6,862 nucleotides of DNA from an uncultured Lachnospiraceae bacterium (GTDB taxonomy: Bacteria > Bacillota_A > Clostridia > Lachnospirales > Lachnospiraceae), in assembly GCA_902795985.1 (NCBI GenBank), contig CADBNG010000047.1, positions 1 to 6,862 on the forward strand, in the 5' to 3' direction. Within the stretch, counting starts at the first letter, position 1; every line of letters begins with the position of its first letter. A model generated the notes under the pieces. The model saw only the letters and a program-made list of their open reading frames with translations, searched no databases and had not been told where the DNA came from. This document shows positions 1 to 5,720 of this stretch, in pieces. Position numbers and translations under genes: made by a program.

Positions 1-1569
1 CAGGAGGAACTGGAGCAGATCTATGAAACCGGTATCGGCAAACTGCGCCTGCGCGGAAAAGTAACGGTCGAAAAAGGCAAACACGGCCGGCTGGCCCTTG
101 TCATTACCGAAATACCCTACACCATGATCGGAGCAAATATCGGCAAGTTTTTAAATGATATTGCGGAACTTGTCGAAAGTAAAAAAGCTCCCGAAATCAC
201 GGATATTTCCAATCAGTCTTCCAAAGAAGGCATCCGTATTGTCCTTGAGCTGAAAAAAGGTACCGACTGTGAGAAACTGAAAAATCTGCTTTATAAAAAG
301 ACCAAACTGGAAGACACCTTTGGGGTGAACATGCTGGCGGTTGCCGGCGGCCGTCCGGAAACCTGCAGCCTGAAAAAAATCCTGGAATATCATGTGGATT
401 TCCGGTTTGAGCTTGCCACCCGCAAATACCAGAGCCTGCTTTCCGCTGCGCTGCAGAAAGCGGAGGTGCAGGAAGGCCTGATCAAAGCCTGCGACATCAT
501 TGACCTGATTATCGAAATCCTTCGCGGGAGCAAAAACCAGCAGATGGTCAAAAACTGCCTGACCATGGGCGTTACGGACGGCATCAAATTCAAGAGTGCC
601 AAATCCAAAAAGGCGGCAGCGGAGCTCTGCTTCACCCAGCGTCAGGCAACGGCGATTCTCGAGATGCGCCTGTACCGCCTCATCGGCCTGGAAATCCTGC
701 AGCTCCAGAAAGAATACGATGAAACCATGGCCAAGATTGCCCGGTACGAGGACATCCTGAACAATTATGACGCCATGGCTGACGTCATCATCGAAGATCT
801 GGACAAAATCAAGAAGGAATATGCCCGTCCCCGCCGTACGGTCATCAAACAGGAAGAGGAAGTGGTCATCGAAGATATCAAGCCGCAGGCTGTGGAAGTT
901 GTCGTCCTGATCGACCGTTTCGGTTATGCCCGCTGCGTCACCCCCGGTCTTTATGAGCGCAACAAGGATACGGCCGATGATGAAAGCCGCTGGATCATCC
1001 GCTGCATGAGCGATGAACGTCTCTGCGTCTTTACGGACCTCGGGAACATGCATACCGTAAAAGTTGAGAAGATCCCGCTGGGCAAATTCCGTGACAAAGG
1101 CATCCCGCTGGATAATCTGAGCGCCTATTCCACCGAATCCGAAAGGATCCTTTATATTGAATCCATGCCTGCAGTGATCAAAGACAAGCTGGTCTTCCTG
1201 ACTGCCCAGGGACTGACTAAAATCGTGGATGGCAGCGAATTCGATGTCGGGCGTAAAGTAATCGCCGCAACCAGGCTGAACGAAGGGGATGAAGTCATTA
1301 TGGTCGGACCGGTTTCTCCGTACGACATGCTTACGATCCGTACGAAAGACGGTTGCTTCCTCCGCTTTCCCCTTTCCGAGATTCCGGAAAAGAAAAAAGG
1401 CGCGGCCGGCGTCAACGCCATCCGGCTGGGAGAGAAAGATCTGGCCGAAGAAGGCTACCTTATGGCCAACCGCCGCGAGCTTACGATCACTTATAAGGAT
1501 AAGCCGGTCTCTCTCAACAAGGTAAAACTGGGCAAAAGAAACGGCAAGGGCGTCAGGATCCGTGTCTGA
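1..1569 (+). CDS. parC: DNA topoisomerase IV subunit A (ParC-like), 5'-truncated by window edge
   Basis: This is the breakage-reunion subunit of a type IIA topoisomerase, which works with a ParE/GyrB-type ATPase partner to decatenate and relax chromosomal DNA in the cytoplasm. The frame is open from base 1, giving 522 residues; the ATG at 124 is internal because family sequence (IYETGIGKLRLRGKV, then the VITEIPYTM motif) precedes it. Visible parts, numbered from the first codon: the end of the breakage-reunion core with GVNMLAVAGGRPETCSLKKI (about 108-127), the coiled-coil arm with a QRQATAILEMRLYRLIGLE motif (about 213-231), and a C-terminal beta-pinwheel domain (about 296-522). The winged-helix region with the catalytic tyrosine lies outside the window. 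A canonical GyrA box is absent from the first blade, which favours ParC over GyrA; a GKRNGKG motif sits near the C terminus. parE is commonly next to parC and may lie upstream. I am sure of the family and fairly sure of ParC versus GyrA. Confidence 0.9.
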   Translation, partial: QEELEQIYETGIGKLRLRGKVTVEKGKHGRLALVITEIPYTMIGANIGKFLNDIAELVESKKAPEITDISNQSSKEGIRIVLELKKGTDCEKLKNLLYKKTKLEDTFGVNMLAVAGGRPETCSLKKILEYHVDFRFELATRKYQSLLSAALQKAEVQEGLIKACDIIDLIIEILRGSKNQQMVKNCLTMGVTDGIKFKSAKSKKAAAELCFTQRQATAILEMRLYRLIGLEILQLQKEYDETMAKIARYEDILNNYDAMADVIIEDLDKIKKEYARPRRTVIKQEEEVVIEDIKPQAVEVVVLIDRFGYARCVTPGLYERNKDTADDESRWIIRCMSDERLCVFTDLGNMHTVKVEKIPLGKFRDKGIPLDNLSAYSTESERILYIESMPAVIKDKLVFLTAQGLTKIVDGSEFDVGRKVIAATRLNEGDEVIMVGPVSPYDMLTIRTKDGCFLRFPLSEIPEKKKGAAGVNAIRLGEKDLAEEGYLMANRRELTITYKDKPVSLNKVKLGKRNGKGVRIRV

Positions 1570-1580
1570 TCCGGATTTTT
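1556..1580 (+). terminator. Possible weak intrinsic terminator of the topoisomerase gene
   Basis: ATCCG (1558-1562) can pair with CGGAT (1572-1576), extendable by two G-U pairs at the base, with a 9-base loop and T bases at 1576-1580. The hairpin overlaps the stop codon at 1567-1569. The stem is short, so this is a tentative call; its place between the topoisomerase gene and the independent tRNA promoter makes it reasonable. Confidence 0.3.
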
Positions 1581-1583
1581 ATC

Positions 1584-1611
1584 TTGATTTTTCAGAATGA
1601 ATATGTATAAT
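1584..1611 (+). promoter_or_regulatory. Sigma-70-type promoter for the tRNA-Thr gene
   Basis: A -35 hexamer TTGATT (1584-1589) and a perfect -10 hexamer TATAAT (1606-1611) are separated by 16 bases. The tRNA begins 11 bases after the -10 box, so transcription would start at or just before the mature 5' end. The surrounding AT-rich stretch contrasts with the flanking coding DNA. A TG lies directly next to the -10 box but not at the standard extended -10 spacing. Confidence 0.8.
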
Positions 1612-1622
1612 ATTATTCTGTT

Positions 1623-1695
1623 GCCGGAATAGCTCAGTCGGTAGAGCACTTCACTCGTAATGAAGGGGTCGTCAGTTCGAGTCTGATTTCCGGCT
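1623..1695 (+). tRNA. tRNA-Thr (anticodon CGT)
   Basis: A complete 73-base cloverleaf can be folded by eye. The acceptor stem GCCGGAA (1623-1629) pairs perfectly with TTCCGGC (1688-1694), followed by a discriminator T. The D arm is GCTC/GAGC with an 8-base loop. The anticodon stem CTTCA/TGAAG (1649-1653, 1661-1665) encloses loop CTCGTAA with anticodon CGT at 1656-1658, which reads the threonine codon ACG. The variable region is 5 bases, and the T arm GTCAG/CTGAT carries loop TTCGAGT. The 3' CCA is not encoded and must be added after transcription. The gene stands alone with its own promoter and terminator. Confidence 0.97.
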
Positions 1696-1700
1696 TCACA

Positions 1701-1729
1701 GGGTCCCGTCGAATGGTGGGACCCTTTTT
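1701..1729 (+). terminator. Intrinsic terminator of the tRNA-Thr gene
   Basis: GGGTCCC (1701-1707) pairs perfectly with GGGACCC (1718-1724) across a 10-base loop and is followed by five T bases (1725-1729). It starts five bases after the tRNA discriminator base, so it closes a monocistronic tRNA unit. The remaining bases up to about 1820 are C/A-rich and show no convincing promoter or structure. Confidence 0.9.
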
Positions 1730-1826
1730 CTTTCATCCAACCAACTCCCCAACCACTCATGCAGCACATTGATTACGGCACGAAATGATTTGAACGCACA
1801 GACCTCTGACAGCAGGAAAAGAGTAT

Positions 1827-1831
1827 GGAGG
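1827..1831 (+). promoter_or_regulatory. Ribosome binding site that decides the hydrolase start
   Basis: GGAGG lies 1 base before the ATG at 1833, 4 bases before the ATG at 1836 and 10 bases before the ATG at 1842; all three are in frame. The first spacing is too short for normal initiation. The site therefore favours 1842, with 1836 as the alternative. Confidence 0.7.
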
Positions 1832-1841
1832 TATGATGAAT

Positions 1842-2609
1842 ATGAATGAACCGAAAAAATTCTTCTGCAGAAGGAGCGGCCTGACAATCCGCGGACATGT
1901 CCGGGGCAATACCGACCGGGGCAGGCATGCCGTCATCCTAAGCCACGGCTTTCTTGCGAATGAAAAGTCGTGCCGGAAATATGCGGAACTGCTGGCCGGC
2001 CTCGGATATATTGCCGTCACTTACGATTTCTGCGGCGGCGGGCCCCGCTGCAAAAGCGACGGACGGAAGCAGGATATGACCGTCCTGACCGAAAAAGAGG
2101 ATCTGAAGGCCGTGGTCCGCGCGGTGAAAGAAGAGTATCGGCCGAAGGCGGTTTCCCTGCTGGGATGCAGTCAGGGGGGCTTTGTTTCCGGACTGGCCGC
2201 GGCGGAATATGGGTCGGAAATCGTTTCTTCCCTCATACTGTTTTATCCGGCAGTCTGCATACCGGATGACGCCCGCAAGGGCAGAATGATGGTCTATAAA
2301 TTCGATCCGCGGAATATCCCGGATCTTCTCGGGCGTTTCCCGATGAAGCTGGGCGGAGATTACGCCCGAACGGTGATCGATATGGATCCCTTCCGGGAAA
2401 TGGCCGGCTATGACGGCCCGGTCTTCCTGATCCACGGAACGGCGGACCGCATCGTGGATATTGAATATGCCCGCCGGCTGAAGGAGATCTATCCCAATGT
2501 ACGGTATATCGAACTGGAAGGCGCCGGGCATGGGTTCAAAAAGCAGGATGACGAAAAAGCCTGCGAAGCGCTGAAGGCATTCGCAAAGGATCACATGACC
2601 GTATACTGA
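1842..2609 (+). CDS. Alpha/beta hydrolase, cinnamoyl/feruloyl-esterase-like
   Basis: A serine hydrolase of the alpha/beta fold, probably cytosolic because there is no signal peptide or membrane segment. From the chosen start it has 255 residues, the usual size for single-domain esterases. Numbered from the first in-frame ATG (1833), the oxyanion-loop motif SHGF is at 37-40, the nucleophile elbow GCSQGG at 111-116 with Ser113, the acid Asp205 in HGTADRIVD, and the base His233 in GAGHGF. Between strand 6 and the acid (about 139-195) an inserted cap segment carries NIPD (161-164) and LGGDYAR (173-179), a pattern I recognise from Lactobacillus LJ0536-type cinnamoyl esterases and Butyrivibrio Est1E. 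Those enzymes cleave hydroxycinnamate esters of plant material; this activity is inferred here. The usual His of GHSQGG is Cys112. A general dienelactone-hydrolase-like or S9-like esterase is the main alternative. The surface-protein gene follows after 46 bases with no terminator, so co-transcription is possible. Confidence 0.92.
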   Translation: MNEPKKFFCRRSGLTIRGHVRGNTDRGRHAVILSHGFLANEKSCRKYAELLAGLGYIAVTYDFCGGGPRCKSDGRKQDMTVLTEKEDLKAVVRAVKEEYRPKAVSLLGCSQGGFVSGLAAAEYGSEIVSSLILFYPAVCIPDDARKGRMMVYKFDPRNIPDLLGRFPMKLGGDYARTVIDMDPFREMAGYDGPVFLIHGTADRIVDIEYARRLKEIYPNVRYIELEGAGHGFKKQDDEKACEALKAFAKDHMTVY

Positions 2610-2642
2610 AACGCAGAACCGGCAGCAGGAAAGGCAGCAAAC

Positions 2643-2648
2643 AGGAGG
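2643..2648 (+). promoter_or_regulatory. Strong ribosome binding site of the surface-protein gene
   Basis: A full AGGAGG Shine-Dalgarno sequence is placed 7 bases before the ATG at 2656. This fixes the start, and the encoded N terminus is a good signal peptide. Confidence 0.85.
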
Positions 2649-2655
2649 AACAGCG

Positions 2656-2727
2656 ATGAAAAAAAGGATCATTGTTTGGCTGATCACGTTTTGCATGACC
2701 ATGGGATGCTTCAGCAGTGCTTATGCG
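2656..2727 (+). other. Sec signal peptide of the surface protein
   Basis: Residues 1-24 have a positive N region (KKR), a hydrophobic core (IIVWLITFCMTMGCF) and an AYA motif directly before Glu25, the likely signal peptidase I site. Cys18 falls within MGCFSS, but the context is not a good lipobox, so a lipoprotein is less likely. Confidence 0.85.
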
Positions 2728-5568
2728 GAAGAAAGCACTGATGGGGCCGTGAGCGAATTCACAGAGGTTTCGGATGCCGAGGCGGCCGATACCGCAGATG
2801 AAGTGACTGCGGAAACGGAGGAGACGGAAATCGTTCCGGCTGATATTGCTGAGCCTGCGTTGCAAGATGAAACAGTTTCAGAACCTGTTCAGGACAAGGA
2901 CAATGATTCCGCAGAGGATCCGATGGAGGATAGTTCTTCAGAGGAAGATCTCACTGCGGAGCCGGAAACAGCTGTTCCGGTAACAGTTGATACACCGGAA
3001 GAAGAAATCGTGATCGCATCGGAAGAAGCCGGGGAAGAAGAAGCCCACAAAGTAAAGGCTGCCGTTGCGTCAGGCACGTGCGGCAGCAATCTGACCTGGG
3101 AGATCAGTGAAGACGGTGTCCTGACCATCAGCGGCACCGGCCCCATGGACGACTATGAAAACAACAGCCATTGGGGATGCGGAAATGACGCGATCAAATC
3201 CGCAGTGATTCGCGACGGCTGTACTTCCATCGGAGATCATGCTTTCGGAAATTGCGGCAATCTGACCTCTATCTGGATCGCGGACAGCGTATCAGATATG
3301 GGAGAGAATGCTTTCTCCGGCTGCGATGCACTGCAGGAAGTCTATTTCGCCGGCAGCCCGGAGCAGTGGGCCGCCATTACCGGCAATTCCCTGGCCGGTA
3401 ATACGGATATCACAGTCCGCTATGATTATTTCTATCCGTTCTCGGATTTCACGCTGTCCCAGGAAGTCTATGACTACGACGGCACGGAAAAACGCCCGGA
3501 GGTAACGGTAACGCATGACGGACAAACGCTGACGGAAGAAACGGACTATACGTTATTGTATATGAACAATATCGAAGCCGGCACAGCCACAGTCATCGTG
3601 ACGGGTACGGGAAATTATTCCGGAATGATGAGCAGGACGTTTGTCATCAATACAGTCTCTCTTGAAGGAGCAGCCGTATCACTTCCCAGCCATTTTACCT
3701 CTTACAACGGAAATGAACACCGGCCGAATCCGACGGTTAGCCTTAACGGACAGACTCTCACCGCAGGAAGGGATTACACGGTCGATTATACAGACAATGT
3801 AAATGCCGGGATGGCATGGATAATAATCACCGGAGCGGGGAGCTGTACAGGAGAGGTCCGTAAATCATTCATGATCACCCCGGCACGGATCCAGGACGCG
3901 ACAGTGACCAATATCCACGATGCGGTCTATACGGGCAGCCCGGTCTATCAGTCTCCGATCGTTAAGCTCGGCGGGAAAACGCTGTTAGCGGGAACGGATT
4001 ACAGAGTCGGTTATACGGCAAACATTCTTCCTGGAAGCGTCAGTATGCTGATCCAGGGTGAAGGCAACTACACCGGAATAATCCGCAGGAATTTTTATAT
4101 CAACCCGGCCCCGATCGATGACATGGAAGCCGCCTTAAGTCAGACGGAATACACCTACGACGGAACGGCAAAGGAGCCTGCTGTTACGATCGAAGGGCTG
4201 ACGGCTGGTACGGATTTTACGGTCGCCTATGCGAATAATACTGATGCCGGTACTGCAGCGGTTACCGTGACCGGGAAGGGCAATTATACGGGAACGATCG
4301 GTAAGTCATTTGTTGTTTATCCGGCTTCCATTGAAGAAGCGGTGATCACAAATATACATGATGCCGAGTATACAGGAAATTCCTTTGTCCAGTCGCCGGT
4401 CCTGACCATCGGTGAAAAGGCGCTTACGGCCGGAACGGATTATACAATAAGCGATTCGGACAGAACAGACGTGGGAACCGCGACCCTGACGATCTACGGA
4501 AAAGGAAACTATTCCGGAGTCATCAAAGTGGATTTCGAGATTACGCCGGTCCCGCTGGAGGATGTATCTCTCGGATATACAGCAACAGAATATGACGGAA
4601 CGGAAAAGACCCAGGATGAAGTGCTCGTGACTGCGATCGTCGCAGGCGAACAGAAGGCTCTGACGGCCGACCGGGATTACAGTATCGCCTATGAAAACAA
4701 CATCAACATCGGTACGGCTTCCGTCATCGTTACCGGTTCCGGGAATTATACGGGATCGATTACGAAGACTTTCGAGATCGTTCCGGCTCCGGATATTCCC
4801 GTAACAAAAATCAAACTGAACAAGCATAATGCGGAGCTGGCCACCGGCGCGACCCTGCAGCTGAAAGCAACGATTACTCCGGCAAATGCCACGGATCCGA
4901 CGGTCACATGGACCTCAAGCGATCCGAAGCTCGTGACGGTTGATCCGAACGGCAAGGTCAAAGCGAAAAAATACGGCAAAGTCACGGTCACCGCGAAGAC
5001 GGCAAACGGTAAGAAAGACACCTGTGAAATCCAGACCCGCTTCAGCGATGTGAACAATCCGAAAAAATCGTATTATGACGCGGTCTACTGGGCTGTGGAC
5101 AATGGCATTACCAAATGCTCGACAACCTTCAAGCCGGATAACACGGTAACAAGGGGAGAGTTTGTCGCTTTCATCTGGCGCATGGCCGGTATGCCCGGAT
5201 CCAGCGCTGAACTGAGCTTTACCGATGTCAATTCCGATACGCAGTTCTACGCTGCGATCCGCTGGGCTGTCGGGAAGGGCATAATCAAGGGCTATAAGGA
5301 TAAGACGTTCCGCTCCGCAAATGGTGTGACCCGCGGGGAAGCCGCCATCATGCTCTGGCGCTGGGCCGGCAAGCCGGAACCGCTGACCCAAAAAAGCCCG
5401 TTCTCCGACGTTAAGCCTTCCGGCGCGGATTCCTACAAGGCAATCCTTTGGGGCAGTGAGAACGGCATCATTAACGGGTCCGGCGGAAAATTCATGAAAG
5501 ATGACGGCTGTACCAGGGCACAGATCGTTACGTTCCTGCACCGATATCACAATCTGATCAGTAACTGA
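2656..5568 (+). CDS. Secreted multidomain cell-surface protein: LRR_5, YDG/GNYTG repeats, BIG2 and three C-terminal SLH domains
   Basis: A 970-residue exported protein probably held on the cell wall through its C-terminal SLH domains. In order: signal peptide 1-24 (basic MKKR start, hydrophobic core, likely cleavage after AYA); acidic linker 25-130; a BspA-like LRR_5 module about 136-256, beginning GTCGSNLTWEI and carrying SIGDHAFGNC-type repeats; six Ig-like YDG/GNYTG repeats about 264-710; a BIG2 domain about 713-793 (LNKHNAELATGATLQL, TWTSSD); and three SLH domains about 796-845, 855-905 and 916-966, each with an F(S/T)DV start and a TRGE, TRGE or TRAQ motif. Such modules in gut Clostridia are associated with adhesion or scaffolding. 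No catalytic domain or LPXTG anchor is visible, so the binding partner is unknown. The gene has its own strong ribosome binding site and follows the esterase gene closely. Domain identities are family recognition; the role is inference. Confidence 0.95.
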   Translation: MKKRIIVWLITFCMTMGCFSSAYAEESTDGAVSEFTEVSDAEAADTADEVTAETEETEIVPADIAEPALQDETVSEPVQDKDNDSAEDPMEDSSSEEDLTAEPETAVPVTVDTPEEEIVIASEEAGEEEAHKVKAAVASGTCGSNLTWEISEDGVLTISGTGPMDDYENNSHWGCGNDAIKSAVIRDGCTSIGDHAFGNCGNLTSIWIADSVSDMGENAFSGCDALQEVYFAGSPEQWAAITGNSLAGNTDITVRYDYFYPFSDFTLSQEVYDYDGTEKRPEVTVTHDGQTLTEETDYTLLYMNNIEAGTATVIVTGTGNYSGMMSRTFVINTVSLEGAAVSLPSHFTSYNGNEHRPNPTVSLNGQTLTAGRDYTVDYTDNVNAGMAWIIITGAGSCTGEVRKSFMITPARIQDATVTNIHDAVYTGSPVYQSPIVKLGGKTLLAGTDYRVGYTANILPGSVSMLIQGEGNYTGIIRRNFYINPAPIDDMEAALSQTEYTYDGTAKEPAVTIEGLTAGTDFTVAYANNTDAGTAAVTVTGKGNYTGTIGKSFVVYPASIEEAVITNIHDAEYTGNSFVQSPVLTIGEKALTAGTDYTISDSDRTDVGTATLTIYGKGNYSGVIKVDFEITPVPLEDVSLGYTATEYDGTEKTQDEVLVTAIVAGEQKALTADRDYSIAYENNINIGTASVIVTGSGNYTGSITKTFEIVPAPDIPVTKIKLNKHNAELATGATLQLKATITPANATDPTVTWTSSDPKLVTVDPNGKVKAKKYGKVTVTAKTANGKKDTCEIQTRFSDVNNPKKSYYDAVYWAVDNGITKCSTTFKPDNTVTRGEFVAFIWRMAGMPGSSAELSFTDVNSDTQFYAAIRWAVGKGIIKGYKDKTFRSANGVTRGEAAIMLWRWAGKPEPLTQKSPFSDVKPSGADSYKAILWGSENGIINGSGGKFMKDDGCTRAQIVTFLHRYHNLISN
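2728..3045 (+). other. Acidic low-complexity linker of the surface protein
   Basis: Residues 25-130 contain 40 Asp or Glu residues out of 106 and one basic residue (Lys81), with most of the rest Ala, Thr, Val, Ser and Pro. The segment is probably disordered and extended once exported. It lies between the signal peptide and the LRR module, at the end of the protein away from the SLH anchor. Confidence 0.85.
3445..4785 (+). repeat. Six tandem YDG/GNYTG protein repeats, about 69-79 residues each
   Basis: Repeat borders by eye: 3445-3651, 3652-3882, 3883-4107, 4108-4323, 4324-4548 and 4549-4785. A typical unit has a Y(D/T/N)G motif, an L-T-A-G-T-D-Y turn, N-N-x-x-x-G-T-A, and GKGNYTG before a final F-x-I strand. 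Units 3 and 5 form a subtype with TNIHDA and QSP motifs, whereas 1, 2, 4 and 6 lack these. The DNA copies are clearly diverged at third codon positions, so these are old duplications and not recent slippage. Confidence 0.85.
5041..5553 (+). repeat. Three S-layer homology (SLH) domains
   Basis: Three units in a row share F(S/T)DV, an aromatic (Y)xAxxWAVxNGI helix motif, and a second helix with TRGE or TRAQ followed by an (I/F)xWR or FLHR segment. In classical S-layer proteins, triple SLH domains bind pyruvylated secondary cell wall polysaccharide. Their placement at the extreme C terminus fits a wall anchor here. Confidence 0.88.
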
Positions 5569-5592
5569 TGGACGAATGGTTTTTCACCATGA

Positions 5593-5621
5593 AACAGGCC
5601 GTCGCAAAGCAACGGCCTGTT
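5593..5621. terminator. Hairpin between convergent genes, probable bidirectional terminator
   Basis: AACAGGCCGT (5593-5602) and ACGGCCTGTT (5612-5621) form a perfect 10-bp stem with a 9-base loop, 24 bases past the surface-protein stop and 99 bases past the stop of the minus-strand gene. The position suits a shared terminator. Neither side has a proper T tract, so termination efficiency is uncertain. Confidence 0.55.
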
Positions 5622-5669
5622 CTGTACGGTTAACAGGATTCACATCCGCAACCGTTTTCCGATCAACTC

Positions 5670-5720
5670 CCGGATACACCGTTTAAAGCTGATGCAGAGC
5701 ACAATGACGAAGGTATCCGG
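5670..5720. repeat. Long-spaced perfect inverted repeat beside the stop codon
   Basis: CCGGATAC (5670-5677) and GTATCCGG (5713-5720) are exact reverse complements separated by 35 bases. The right arm touches the stop codon of the minus-strand flavoprotein gene. The pairing does not extend outward or inward, so this may be chance or a loose 3' untranslated stem. No T tract follows on either strand. Confidence 0.4.

Noticed and set aside
151..1053. A 300-codon open frame on the minus strand opposite the topoisomerase gene
   Set aside because: It lies wholly antisense to a strongly conserved gene, has no recognisable family features, and its Phe/Asp-rich composition is what the reverse of Lys/Glu/Ile codons yields.
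1623..1729. tRNA-Thr 3' end as an integration (attachment) site
   Set aside because: I found no second copy of the tRNA 3' end, no integrase and no phage-like gene in the window.
1769..1800. TTGATT at 1769-1774 as a promoter for the hydrolase gene
   Set aside because: No acceptable -10 box follows at 16-18 bases; the hydrolase promoter remains unidentified.
1938..2702. A 254-codon minus-strand open frame opposite the hydrolase gene
   Set aside because: It is antisense to a gene with an intact catalytic triad and family motifs; it has no plausible domain and no ribosome binding site that I could see.
2668..2730. Surface protein as a lipoprotein, using Cys18
   Set aside because: The residues before Cys18 (TMG) are a poor lipobox and a good signal peptidase I site (AYA) follows at 22-24.
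4306..5550. Minus-strand open frames of 100-210 codons opposite the surface protein
   Set aside because: They are antisense to recognisable repeat, BIG2 and SLH domains; their repetitiveness merely mirrors the sense-strand repeats.
5576..5590. Small hairpin ATGGT/ACCAT just after the surface-protein stop
   Set aside because: A 5-bp stem with a 5-base loop is expected by chance and no T tract follows it.
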